A DNA stretch of 64,000 nt from the NCBI RefSeq assembly GCF_965138225.1, contig NZ_CBCSAX010000002.1; one strand, written 5' to 3'. Position numbers and translations under genes: made by a program. The DNA comes from Helicobacter_D ganmani (GTDB lineage: Bacteria > Campylobacterota > Campylobacteria > Campylobacterales > Helicobacteraceae). This document shows, piece by piece, positions 26,491 through 34,813 of this stretch. The notes below the pieces were generated by a model. The model was not told the origin of the DNA. It did no database searches and saw only the letters and a list, made by a program, of their open reading frames with translations. The number at the start of each line of letters is the position of its first letter. Positions within the stretch are counted from its first letter, which is position 1.

Positions 26491-27813
26491 ATGAAATTAG
26501 CTATCGTTGAAGATGATATTAATATGCGAAAATCTCTTGAAATTGCATTAGGGGAATACGATGAATTTGAGGTTGTAAGCTTCAAAAGTGCGAAAGATGC
26601 GCTTAAAAAGCTTGATGATAGTATAGATTTAGTCATCACAGATATTAATATGCCCCAAATGGACGGCTTGGAGTTTTTAAAAGTCCTAAATGGGCGTTAT
26701 GAGGCACTCATTATCACAGGGAATGCAACTTTGAGTAAGGCGATTGATTCCATTCGTTTAGGCGTGAAAGATTTTTTGACGAAGCCATTTGAGATTGAAA
26801 CTCTCGTGGAAGCGATTTTGCGCGCTAAAAAAGCACAAGGAGTAATAGCAAAGGCAAGCAAGAAACCAGTAAAAGCTGGAAAATCAAACGATAAAATCAC
26901 TGAAAATAAGCAGTTTATCTCAAGCTCACCTGCGTTAGAAAAATCGCTTAAACTCGCAAATAAAGCTGCCAAAACCGCTGCTTCTGTGCTTTTGCTTGGA
27001 GAAAGTGGAGTGGGAAAAGAATTGTTTGCAAATTATATTCATCAAAACTCTCCTAGAGCGCAAATGCCCTTTGTTGCGTTAAATATGGCTGCGATTCCAG
27101 ATAATTTGCTAGAATCTGAACTTTTTGGTTATGAAAAGGGAGCATTTACAGATGCCACAGAGGGCAGGGCTGGGAAGTTTGAAGTAGCCAATGGCGGAAG
27201 CATTTTTTTAGATGAAATAGGCGAAATGCCCGCTTCCTTGCAAGCGAAACTTTTGCGTGTTTTACAAGAAAAAGAAGTTGTGCGTTTGGGAAGTTCAAAG
27301 CCTATCAAGGTGGATATTCGCTTCATTGCCGCAACAAATGCAGATATTCAAAAAAAGATTCAAAAAGGCGAATTTCGGGAGGATTTGTTTTTTAGATTGC
27401 AAACGATTCCGATTCGTATTCCGCCTTTGCGGGAGAGGGCAGAAGAGATTATTCCGCTGTGCGAATGGAAATTAGAGCAAGTGGATAAACAATATGGCGT
27501 AGGCAAAAAACATTGGGGAAAGGGAGCGCAAGAACAATTACTTGCTTATCGTTGGCCCGGTAATATTCGTGAGTTACTCTCTGTGATAGAGCGCGCAGCA
27601 ATTCTATGTGAGGGAGAGGAGATTATGGTAGAGGATTTGTTCTTAAGCTCTCGCGAGAGTGGAGGTAAAAAGAAAATTGCTAATTTAGAGGAAGAGCTGA
27701 TTTATGAAGCTCTTAAGGCGAGTGATTCTGATGTAGATAGTGCAGCAGAGTTATTGGGATTCAAAAAAGAGTTGCTTTTAAGCAAAATGGAACGTTATAA
27801 TATTAAACTCTAA
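26491..27813 (+). CDS. flgR: Sigma-54-dependent flagellar response regulator FlgR
   Basis: NtrC-type activator, phosphorylated by FlgS, that opens sigma-54 promoters of middle flagellar genes. The receiver domain (1-120) has the phospho-acceptor Asp51 in VITDINMP. The AAA+ domain has the Walker A GESGVGKE and the sigma-54-contacting GAFTDA loop. The last 40 residues (EELIYEALKASDSDVDSAAE and following LLGFKKELLLSKM) resemble a Fis-type HTH. H. pylori FlgR ends after the AAA+ domain, so this protein, at 440 residues, is longer. The three sigma-54 elements in this window are plausible targets. Confidence 0.95.
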   Translation: MKLAIVEDDINMRKSLEIALGEYDEFEVVSFKSAKDALKKLDDSIDLVITDINMPQMDGLEFLKVLNGRYEALIITGNATLSKAIDSIRLGVKDFLTKPFEIETLVEAILRAKKAQGVIAKASKKPVKAGKSNDKITENKQFISSSPALEKSLKLANKAAKTAASVLLLGESGVGKELFANYIHQNSPRAQMPFVALNMAAIPDNLLESELFGYEKGAFTDATEGRAGKFEVANGGSIFLDEIGEMPASLQAKLLRVLQEKEVVRLGSSKPIKVDIRFIAATNADIQKKIQKGEFREDLFFRLQTIPIRIPPLRERAEEIIPLCEWKLEQVDKQYGVGKKHWGKGAQEQLLAYRWPGNIRELLSVIERAAILCEGEEIMVEDLFLSSRESGGKKKIANLEEELIYEALKASDSDVDSAAELLGFKKELLLSKMERYNIKL

Positions 27814-27823
27814 AGGAGAAAAA

Positions 27824-28849
27824 ATGAAAAAATTTAATATTGCTGTTGTAGGTGCAACTGGCGCGGTAGGAGAAGAAATTTTTAGGGTTTTGGGTGAGCG
27901 CAATTTGCCGATTAACAAACTTGTGCCATTAGCAAGTGCGCGTAGTGTGGGCAAAGAGGTAGAGTTTGGAGATGAGAGGATTAAAGTCAAAGAGCTAACC
28001 CACGAAATTTTTGAAGAAGAGAACATTGAGATTGCTTTCTTTTCTGCTGGTGGAAGCATTAGTGCGGAGTTTGCTCCAAGTGCGGCGAGGGCTGGTGCGG
28101 TCGTGATTGATAACACAAGCCATTTTAGAATGCAAGAAGATGTGCCACTTGTCGTGCCTGAAGTCAATCCACAAGATATTGCCTTATGGGAGAAAACAGG
28201 AATTATTGCAAATCCTAATTGCTCCACAATCCAAATGGTACAAGTCTTAGAGCCACTGCATAGAGCCTTTGGAATCAAGCGTGTAGATGTTAGCACTTAT
28301 CAAGCGGTTTCGGGTGCAGGTAAAAAGGGAATGGAAGAGCTTGTAACACAAATGCAAAAATTCTTTGATTTTAGCTTAGAGGAATGCGAGCCAAAGGCGT
28401 TTCCACACAGAATTGCATTAAATGTGATTCCGCATATTGATGTATTTTTGGGCAATGACTATACCAAAGAAGAAATGAAAATGGTGAATGAAACAAATAA
28501 AATTATGCATAGTGATTTTGCAGTAAGTGCGACTTGTGTGCGTGTGCCTGTGCTTAGAAGTCATAGTGAAGCTATTACTATTAAATTTGCGCGTGAAGTG
28601 AGTGCCAAAGAAGCACAAGAAGTGTTGAGGAAAGCGGAAAGTGTTGTATTGATTGATAATCCACAAGAAAAATCTTATCCTATGCCGATTATTGCCACAG
28701 ATAGAGACGAAACCTATGTGGGTAGAATCCGTGTAGATAATTATGATAAACGCATTTTACATCTTTGGTGTGTTGCAGACCAAATCCGCGTGGGTGCAGC
28801 AACAAATGCAGTGAGAATTGCACAAAAATGGATTGCAATGCAGAGTTAA
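27824..28849 (+). CDS. asd: Aspartate-semialdehyde dehydrogenase
   Basis: NADPH-dependent enzyme that converts aspartyl phosphate to aspartate semialdehyde, the branch point to lysine, diaminopimelate, threonine and methionine. The dinucleotide motif VVGATGAVGEE is at the N terminus. The catalytic cysteine is in NPNCSTIQ. The 341-residue length is normal. AAAGGAG precedes the ATG. It lies ten bases after flgR on the same strand. Confidence 0.96.
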   Translation: MKKFNIAVVGATGAVGEEIFRVLGERNLPINKLVPLASARSVGKEVEFGDERIKVKELTHEIFEEENIEIAFFSAGGSISAEFAPSAARAGAVVIDNTSHFRMQEDVPLVVPEVNPQDIALWEKTGIIANPNCSTIQMVQVLEPLHRAFGIKRVDVSTYQAVSGAGKKGMEELVTQMQKFFDFSLEECEPKAFPHRIALNVIPHIDVFLGNDYTKEEMKMVNETNKIMHSDFAVSATCVRVPVLRSHSEAITIKFAREVSAKEAQEVLRKAESVVLIDNPQEKSYPMPIIATDRDETYVGRIRVDNYDKRILHLWCVADQIRVGAATNAVRIAQKWIAMQS

Positions 28850-28880
28850 GGGGAGGTTTGCAGAGATCTTAAGGAATTTT

Positions 28881-29342
28881 ATGGCGATTCATTCTATTTT
28901 GTTTGTGTGTTTGGGAAATATTTGTCGCTCGCCTTTGGCAGAAGGAATTGCGAGGAATCTTGTAAAAGAAGCGGGATTGTCTTTGTATATAGATTCTGCA
29001 GGAACGAGTGGGTGGCATATTGACGAGCCACCCTGCGAGCATTCTATTATGGTAGGTAAGCGACACGGGATTGATATTTCCCATCTTAAAGGGCGCAAAG
29101 TTAGTGTGTATGGCGATTTGGATTTTGATTTGATTATTGCAATGGATAAGCAAAACTATCACGACTTATTGCAGTTAGGTTTTCCAAAAGAAAAACTTGC
29201 TTTAATGGGAGATTTTGGCTTAAAAGGAAAAGAGATTCCAGACCCTTATTATTTTAAGGATTTAGACGGCTTTGAAAAAGTCTATTCTATGTTAGAAAGT
29301 GCAATTTACGAGTTAATTTCTGTTGTTGTAAAAAAATATTGA
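28881..29342 (+). CDS. Low-molecular-weight protein-tyrosine phosphatase
   Basis: Small phosphatase of the arsenate-reductase-like LMW-PTP family. The P-loop is CLGNICRSPLA with Cys10 and Arg16. The general-acid aspartate is in IPDPYYF near residue 117. The product is 153 residues. The frame is open from 28818 inside asd, but the ATG at 28881 has AAGGA five bases upstream and places the P-loop at the usual position. In other bacteria such enzymes act on tyrosine kinases of exopolysaccharide systems; no kinase gene is nearby, so the substrate is unknown. Confidence 0.9.
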   Translation: MAIHSILFVCLGNICRSPLAEGIARNLVKEAGLSLYIDSAGTSGWHIDEPPCEHSIMVGKRHGIDISHLKGRKVSVYGDLDFDLIIAMDKQNYHDLLQLGFPKEKLALMGDFGLKGKEIPDPYYFKDLDGFEKVYSMLESAIYELISVVVKKY

Positions 29343-29464
29343 ATCCTGTTGCCGTTATTAAAAGAGAATTCGTGGCAATCTATAATTTTATATCGCAAGT
29401 ATTTTTGATTGCTAAGGTTATGGATTTGCTTCGTTTCTTCGCTGAAAGATTAGTGTGTATTCTT

Positions 29465-29493
29465 GTGTGCTGATTTTTATCCTTACAGCACAC
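29465..29493. terminator. Inverted repeat between convergent phosphatase and sdaC genes
   Basis: GTGTGCTG / CAGCACAC, a perfect 8-bp stem with a 13-base T-rich loop, 30 bases beyond the sdaC stop codon. It is a plausible terminator without a clear T-tail. The surrounding 29343-29523 holds no ORF. Confidence 0.4.
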
Positions 29494-29523
29494 GCTTGCT
29501 TTAGTGCAAATTGAGAATTTGGA

Positions 29524-30783
29524 TTACAAGAAAAACTTATAAACAACACTTGTAATTGTCAAAAGTCCCGTGATGAATACGAATCCGTCCAATAAGGGAT
29601 TTTTATATTTTTTGAGTTTTCCTACACTCCAAATTGCGATGATGGGCATTAAAAACAAAATTGCTGCAATGATTGGACCTCCTAAATCTTCAATGAAGCC
29701 CAAAATGCTAGGATTAAGATAAGCAACAAGAATAATTGTAAAATACATAAATAAAGTGCTAAAAATTTTGATACTGCGGAGATCTGGTGCTTCATTGCCG
29801 CTTAGTTTAATGGCTTTTCTTATGATTCCATTCAAGCCCTCAAATGCTCCAAAATAATGTCCAAAAAATGAGCTAACAATCGCCAAAAATGCCACAAGTG
29901 GTGCGCCTAAAGCAATAATGGGCGTTTGGAATTGATTTGCAAAATAAGAAAGAATTGGAATATTTGCCTCCCTTGCTTGGGCGAAATCCTCCGCATTGAG
30001 ACACAAAATACAAGAAAAGACAAAGAACATCACAAAAACAAGCAATAAAATTGCGGTGCGAAAGAGAATTTGATTTGCCTTTTCTTGTGAGTTATGATAG
30101 GTTTTGCGCACGTTAAGTGTGAAGGTGGAAATTGCAGGGGAATGATTGAAAGCAAATACAAGCACAGGCAAAGTAAGCCAAACAACTTGGATTAGTTCCT
30201 CAAAACTTGGTATTTTTTGTAGCGATTCTAGTTTCCAATAGGGAATTAGGTAGAGAGAAAATGCGAAAAGCACTGCACACAAAGGATAGACGAGTGCATT
30301 ACAAGCTTTGGTAATTGTTTCTACTTTGAATACCATTATTGCCATCATCGCACTTACGAGCACAAAAGCAAGTCCAGCACGCGCAAGAGGATAAAGCGTC
30401 ATCGTGTTTGGGTCATAAAGACTAATAAGGTTTAGCTGATGAACGAAAAAACTTGCAAAAGTGTTGGTAATGCCCACTCCATAGGCAAGACAAATAGGAT
30501 AAATCGCAAAGAAATAAAGAAGTGTGATAAAAAAACTGATTCCGCGTCCCCAATATTCCTCTGCCGCGTGTGTAATGTCGTGTTCTGTATTTTTGGATTC
30601 ATTGACGAAGCGACTAAGTGCGCGGTGTGAGAGCCACACCATAGGAAAGATGAGAAAACTCATTAACACCACAGGATAGAATCCTCCAGTGCCTGCGCGA
30701 ATAGGTAAAAACAATATTCCAGCACCTACTGCAGTGCCAAAAAGTGAGAGTGTCCAACGTGTGTCAAAGCGATTCCATTGCAT
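29524..30783 (-). CDS. sdaC: Serine transporter (HAAAP/SdaC family)
   Basis: Proton- or sodium-coupled amino-acid permease with about 11 membrane segments, 419 residues. The N-terminal signature is WTLSLFGTAVGAGILFLP. H. pylori SdaC (recalled as HP0133) is the likely counterpart. There it neighbours serine deaminase sdaA, which is not present beside this copy. The start is the ATG at 30783. Substrate assignment to serine rests on family membership only. Confidence 0.88.
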   Translation of the reverse strand: MQWNRFDTRWTLSLFGTAVGAGILFLPIRAGTGGFYPVVLMSFLIFPMVWLSHRALSRFVNESKNTEHDITHAAEEYWGRGISFFITLLYFFAIYPICLAYGVGITNTFASFFVHQLNLISLYDPNTMTLYPLARAGLAFVLVSAMMAIMVFKVETITKACNALVYPLCAVLFAFSLYLIPYWKLESLQKIPSFEELIQVVWLTLPVLVFAFNHSPAISTFTLNVRKTYHNSQEKANQILFRTAILLLVFVMFFVFSCILCLNAEDFAQAREANIPILSYFANQFQTPIIALGAPLVAFLAIVSSFFGHYFGAFEGLNGIIRKAIKLSGNEAPDLRSIKIFSTLFMYFTIILVAYLNPSILGFIEDLGGPIIAAILFLMPIIAIWSVGKLKKYKNPLLDGFVFITGLLTITSVVYKFFL

Positions 30784-30900
30784 TTGAGATTCCTTTTGTT
30801 TGAAAATAAAAGTTTATAATGCCAAGCAAAAGAGATTGCTTAAAAATTGGAAATTTTGGGATAATTTTGTATTTATTGGGAGATGAAACAATTTGTAATA

Positions 30901-31080
30901 CAGAATCTCGCTTTTTAAATTCCATTGTAAAGGTTAATTTATACGGAATTATAGATTGTTGTGAAAGTTGCATTTAGCAATTTCTCGCAAGGGCGATAGA
31001 ATGAAGCTATAAGTATGCGGGTTATGGGTTGCTTCACTGCATTTGTGAGAGAGAGGATAAAGGTTATCCTTGCGAGATTC
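30901..31080. repeat. Dispersed intergenic repeat, copy 1, in the sdaC-amt gap
   Basis: The 310-base gap 30784-31093 contains no gene. Bases 30901-30962 match 43265-43330 closely (AGAATCT.GCTTTTTAA, then ATTCCATTGTAAA, then TTTATAC, then TATAGATTG). Bases 31026-31080 hold the second module, TTGCTTC followed by CCTTGCGAGA. The rest is unremarkable AT-rich DNA. Confidence 0.5.
31054..31070 (-). terminator. Hairpin after amt
   Basis: Perfect 7-bp stem AGGATAA / TTATCCT with a three-base loop, 24 bases after the amt stop. The tail on the minus strand is CTCTCTC, not a T-run, so termination is uncertain. Confidence 0.35.
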
Positions 31081-31093
31081 TATAAATAAACCC

Positions 31094-32371
31094 CTATCGG
31101 TAGGCAATTTCTCCGTGTAAAGACTGGTCTAAACCATTTTCCTCTTGCACTTCCTCTACACGCAAGAGCACAAAAACACTCATTATTTTTAGCACCACAA
31201 AACTAACCACAGCCGAAAGCGCAAAGCACGCGATAATTGCGACAATCTGCACGCAGAGCAAACTCCAATCTCCGCCATATAGCAAACCCTCACCTGCAGC
31301 TTCCTTGCTTACGATTTCATTAACCGAGCTTGTCGCAAAAAGTCCTGTTGCGATTCCACCCCAAATCCCTCCTACTCCGTGCAATCCGAATGCGTCAAGC
31401 GTATCATCATAACCAAACTTAGACTTCATCGCACTAATGGCAAAAAAGCAAATAGGAGAAACAAAAAACCCAATCACGATTGCAGAAAATGGTGTTACGA
31501 ATCCCGCAGAGGGAGTAATCGCCACAAGCCCTGCCACAATCCCTGTAATACTGCCTAGCAAAGTAGGTTTGCCATATTTCGTCCATTCTATAATCATCCA
31601 CGAAATCATCGCACCTGCTACTGCAAAGTTTGTTGTCAAAAACGCATTGACTGCGACAGAATTTACACTAAGCGCACTTCCTGTGTTGAATCCAAGCCAA
31701 CCAATCCATAAGAAAATCGCGCCGACAAAAGAAAGGGGCAAACTATGCGGGAGAATTCCTTTTTTGAATTTGCGTTTGCCAAGCATTAAACAGCCTACAA
31801 GCCCCGCTACACCTGCTGCAATATGCACTACACCGCCACCTGCAAAATCAAGAGAGCCAATCTTCATAAGCCAACCTCCACCCCATACCCAATGCGCCAA
31901 AACATCATAAACTAAAGTACTCCAACAAAGGATAAAAATCAGCAACACTCCAAAGCGCATACGTTCTACAAATGAACCCGTGATAATCGCCGCGCCAATC
32001 ACAGCAAAAAGCATTTGAAAAAATACAAAAAGATTTTCAGAAACTAAACCAATCGTAGAATCTTGGATATTGCCCAAAAAAAGATGATTTAGATTTCCAA
32101 TCAACTGCCCTATATCATCTCCAAACGCAAGAGTATAGCCCAAAATAACCCATTGAATGCAAATTAGCGCAAAAAACACCACACAATTTATCATTGTGCT
32201 CAAGACATTGCCGCGATTCACCATTCCACCATAAAACATTCCAAGTGCCGGCGTCATCAATAGCACCAACCCCGAACACCCTATCAAAAACAAAGTATCC
32301 ACAGCAGAAACTTCGGAATCTGCACCAAAGACAAAGCCATATAAACCGAAAAATAATAAGATTGCTTTCAT
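31094..32371 (-). CDS. amt: Ammonium transporter Amt
   Basis: Trimeric inner-membrane ammonium channel. The N-terminal signal-like segment (FFGLYGFVFGA) precedes 11 membrane helices. The twin pore histidines are expected in VVHIAAGVAGLVG and FGLHGVGGIWGG. At 425 residues it is of usual length. It lies 33 bases after glnK on the same strand, the standard glnK-amt operon in which PII plugs the channel when nitrogen is plentiful. Confidence 0.96.
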   Translation of the reverse strand: MKAILLFFGLYGFVFGADSEVSAVDTLFLIGCSGLVLLMTPALGMFYGGMVNRGNVLSTMINCVVFFALICIQWVILGYTLAFGDDIGQLIGNLNHLFLGNIQDSTIGLVSENLFVFFQMLFAVIGAAIITGSFVERMRFGVLLIFILCWSTLVYDVLAHWVWGGGWLMKIGSLDFAGGGVVHIAAGVAGLVGCLMLGKRKFKKGILPHSLPLSFVGAIFLWIGWLGFNTGSALSVNSVAVNAFLTTNFAVAGAMISWMIIEWTKYGKPTLLGSITGIVAGLVAITPSAGFVTPFSAIVIGFFVSPICFFAISAMKSKFGYDDTLDAFGLHGVGGIWGGIATGLFATSSVNEIVSKEAAGEGLLYGGDWSLLCVQIVAIIACFALSAVVSFVVLKIMSVFVLLRVEEVQEENGLDQSLHGEIAYR

Positions 32372-32404
32372 TGTATTCCTTTCACTGCGTCTTAAGATTG
32401 GACA

Positions 32405-32752
32405 TTAAATTGCATCTTCTCCCTCTTGACCTGTGCGAATCCTAATCACATTGCTAACAGGCAAAATAATAATCTTGCCGTCCCCTGCGCTCCCTGTTTT
32501 TAAAGTCGTTTTTGCCACCTCAATAATTGCTTGAAGCAGGCTTTCTTTGGTGATGATTTCTATGCGAATTTTTGGCAACAAATCAATCGTCGTTTCATTA
32601 CCGCGATAGATTTCCGTTTTACCTTTTTGATTTCCTGCACCCATTACATTACTCACAGTCATTCCCTTGATACCTTTTTGAGCCAAAGAATCTTTCAAAA
32701 TATTTAGTTTCTCCGAACGCGTAATAATCTCAACTTTGCAAATTTTATTCAT
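32405..32752 (-). CDS. glnK: PII nitrogen-regulatory protein GlnK
   Basis: Trimeric sensor of ATP/ADP and 2-oxoglutarate that gates Amt. The 115-residue PII fold is clear: MTVSNVMGAGNQKGKTEIYR, then the T-loop, then the C-terminal VIRIRTGQEGEDAI. In the T-loop the tyrosine that GlnD uridylylates in E. coli (Tyr51) is replaced by Thr54 (RGNETTIDLLP versus RGAEYMVDFLP). Control by uridylylation at that site is therefore impossible, and regulation is probably by effector binding only. AAGGAGA precedes the ATG. Confidence 0.95.
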   Translation of the reverse strand: MNKICKVEIITRSEKLNILKDSLAQKGIKGMTVSNVMGAGNQKGKTEIYRGNETTIDLLPKIRIEIITKESLLQAIIEVAKTTLKTGSAGDGKIIILPVSNVIRIRTGQEGEDAI

Positions 32753-32847
32753 TCTGTCTCCTTATTTGAAATTCCAAAAGAAATTTTACAAAATTTAAAC
32801 TTAAATTTTAAAATTAAATTTAATTTTTAAGTAATAATCTAAATTTT

Positions 32848-32856
32848 TGCTACAAT
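32848..32856 (+). promoter_or_regulatory. Extended -10 promoter pointing into the glnK-antiporter gap
   Basis: TGCTACAAT on the plus strand fits an extended -10 (TGn-TATAAT). No plus-strand gene follows; both neighbours are on the minus strand. AAGGAGG comes directly after, but it is followed by no good start codon. A short untranslated RNA ending at the hairpin at 32946-32996 is possible. Confidence 0.3.
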
Positions 32857-32945
32857 AAGGAGGCGAGGAATTATTCTTGCGTAATTTTAGATTGTGTATT
32901 TGCATATAGAAAATTTACCTACATTTGCAAATCTATAATGTCGGT

Positions 32946-32996
32946 TAAAAGCAAAAGATTCTATGGAATTATAAAAAAATGTATTTTCTGCTTTTA
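32946..32996. terminator. Long-loop hairpin downstream of the CvrA-type antiporter
   Basis: TAAAAGCA / TGCTTTTA arms, extended by further A-T pairs around a bulged G, with a loop of more than 20 bases. It begins ten bases after the stop codon of the minus-strand gene ending at 33006. A- and T-rich tails lie on both sides. Confidence 0.4.
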
Positions 32997-33005
32997 TGTT
33001 ATAAT

Positions 33006-34217
33006 CTAATCTTTTTCGTCCTCTTCTACGATACCCAAATGTCGTGCAGCAAATCCCAAAGTCGTTCCCTGCACCAATACAGACACAAGCACCATAAAAA
33101 AGACTATATTAAAAATTAATTGTGATTGTTCCAACTCATACACAAAAGGATAAGTTGCAAGAATAATCGGCACTGCTCCACGCAAACCAACCCACGAAAT
33201 GAATGCTTTTTCATTTTTGTTATATTTGCTGTTTGCCAAAGACACAAATACACTCACAGGACGTGCGACAAACATCAATACCAAAACCAAGCACAAGGCT
33301 GGAAGCGCAATTTCTGGGAGCTGCGAAGGAAAAACAAGCAATCCAAGCACCAAAAACACAAGGATTTGCATCATCCACGCAATCGCGTCGTGGAATGCAA
33401 TAATATGAGATTTGTAAGGAAAGGCGAATTTGTTTGTTAGAATCCCTGCAATATAAATGCTTAAATAACCATTTCCATTAAGAGTTATAGAAAGCCCAAA
33501 AATCATAAAAAGCCACGCAATGCTAATCAAAGGATAAAGACCGGGTTGAGAAATATTTAATCGCTCACAAATCTTTGGAAAAATATAACCACAAAGCAAG
33601 CCTATCGCTCCTCCAATCGCAAATTGTGCTACAAACTGCACAATCCATTCTGCAACAGAAGTTACATTGTGCATTACGATTAATTGCAAGATTGTAATCG
33701 TTAAAAAAATTGCCATAGGGTCATTACTGCCGGATTCCAATTCCAAAAGTGGCTTAATATTGTGCTTAAGCCTGATTTGATGTGAGCGAAAAATCATAAA
33801 CACTGCTGCAGCGTCGGTAGAAGAGATGATAGAGCCTAGTAGCAAGGCTTCTAAAATCGTAATATCCAACATCAAGTAAATAAAGCAAGCCAAAATCACT
33901 GCTGTAATCAAAACCCCAAATGTTGCCAACATTACCCCGCTAACAACCACTGGCTTAATCTGTCCCCAATGCGTATCCAATCCCCCGCTATAAAGAATAA
34001 AAATCAGTGAAACCGAACCAACCGCTTGTGCTAAAAGTGCATTGTCAAATTTGATTCCAACAATCCCCTCACTTCCTAACAGCATTCCTAAAATTAAGAA
34101 TATAAACAATAGAGGAAATCCAATTTTTTCTGAAACTTTACTCGCATAAACACTAATAAATAGAATAGCTCCAATCGCAATGATATAAAGATGTAAATTA
34201 TTCACAATTTCTGTCAA
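33006..34217 (-). CDS. CPA1-type cation/proton antiporter (NhaP2/CvrA-like)
   Basis: Inner-membrane antiporter of 403 residues with about 12 hydrophobic segments. Family motifs include GSIISSTDAAAVF, ELESGSNDPMAIFL and WVGLRGAVPIILA. E. coli CvrA (NhaP2) has about 580 residues with a C-terminal regulatory region. This protein stops right after the membrane part (HLGIVEEDEKD), so it lacks that region. K+ or Na+ as substrate cannot be decided. It lies 20 bases after recR on the same strand. Confidence 0.88.
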   Translation of the reverse strand: MTEIVNNLHLYIIAIGAILFISVYASKVSEKIGFPLLFIFLILGMLLGSEGIVGIKFDNALLAQAVGSVSLIFILYSGGLDTHWGQIKPVVVSGVMLATFGVLITAVILACFIYLMLDITILEALLLGSIISSTDAAAVFMIFRSHQIRLKHNIKPLLELESGSNDPMAIFLTITILQLIVMHNVTSVAEWIVQFVAQFAIGGAIGLLCGYIFPKICERLNISQPGLYPLISIAWLFMIFGLSITLNGNGYLSIYIAGILTNKFAFPYKSHIIAFHDAIAWMMQILVFLVLGLLVFPSQLPEIALPALCLVLVLMFVARPVSVFVSLANSKYNKNEKAFISWVGLRGAVPIILATYPFVYELEQSQLIFNIVFFMVLVSVLVQGTTLGFAARHLGIVEEDEKD

Positions 34218-34237
34218 AATTTCTCCTTTTAAAAATC

Positions 34238-34810
34238 CTAAATTTTGACTCGGGATTGTAAGGCGCGAATAATTGAGAGCTGGTCAATATTTTCTAAACT
34301 CACGCCTGTAGGAATACCTTGTGCAATTTTGGTAAATTGCAATCCCAAATATTCTAATTTATCCTCCAAATACAACATCACACTTTCATTGCCCAAAGTT
34401 GGGCTAAAAGCAAAAATTATCTCTTTTGTATGATTTTTTTGTATGATTTTCTCTAAATGTTTCAAATCCAATTTCTCAAGACTTTCTATTACAAAATATT
34501 TACCCAAAAACTCTCCACTCTCCTCTAACAAAAAAATCTCTCTAGGATTCGCAACAATGCACAATTCGCCATTATTGCGCATATTATCACTACAAATAGA
34601 GCATAAAAAATCATTGGAGATTCCACCACATTCCTCGCAAATTCGTAGTTGTTGGACACAGCATTCAATATTATGCGCCAAACTTAACGCGCTAAACTTA
34701 TCCTCAAATGCCAAAAAATATGCTAAACGCGTAGCAGATTTTCTGCCAATACTTGGAAGTTTCTCTAAAGATTCTACAAGTTTTGCAAAATTTTCAGGAT
34801 AAGATTTCAT
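34238..34810 (-). CDS. recR: Recombination mediator RecR
   Basis: Works with RecO (and RecF where present) to load RecA on gapped DNA. The helix-hairpin-helix region is KLPSIGRKSATRLAYFLA, the C4 zinc finger is CVQQLRICEECGGISNDFLC through SIC, and the Toprim domain has the ICEE and VANPRE segments. The 190-residue length is normal. It lies three bases after the kefB-like gene and is flanked on both sides by cation antiporters, an unusual but probably incidental operon arrangement. Confidence 0.94.
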   Translation of the reverse strand: MKSYPENFAKLVESLEKLPSIGRKSATRLAYFLAFEDKFSALSLAHNIECCVQQLRICEECGGISNDFLCSICSDNMRNNGELCIVANPREIFLLEESGEFLGKYFVIESLEKLDLKHLEKIIQKNHTKEIIFAFSPTLGNESVMLYLEDKLEYLGLQFTKIAQGIPTGVSLENIDQLSIIRALQSRVKI

Positions 34811-34813
34811 TGT

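Noticed and set aside
28818..28880. Upstream extension of the phosphatase frame inside asd
   Set aside because: AAGGA is placed for the ATG at 28881, and the P-loop would otherwise be too far from the N terminus.
29343..29523. Small RNA gene around the GTGTGCTG / CAGCACAC inverted repeat
   Set aside because: No promoter is visible and the position between convergent genes fits a terminator better.
31437..31910. Plus-strand ORF of 157 codons opposite amt
   Set aside because: It mirrors the codon structure of amt, which is a clear gene with conserved motifs; there is no ribosome site or family match.
34238..34810. recR between two cation antiporters as a dedicated functional module
   Set aside because: Tight spacing is the rule in this genome, and no mechanism links RecR to ion transport; it is treated as ordinary operon packing.
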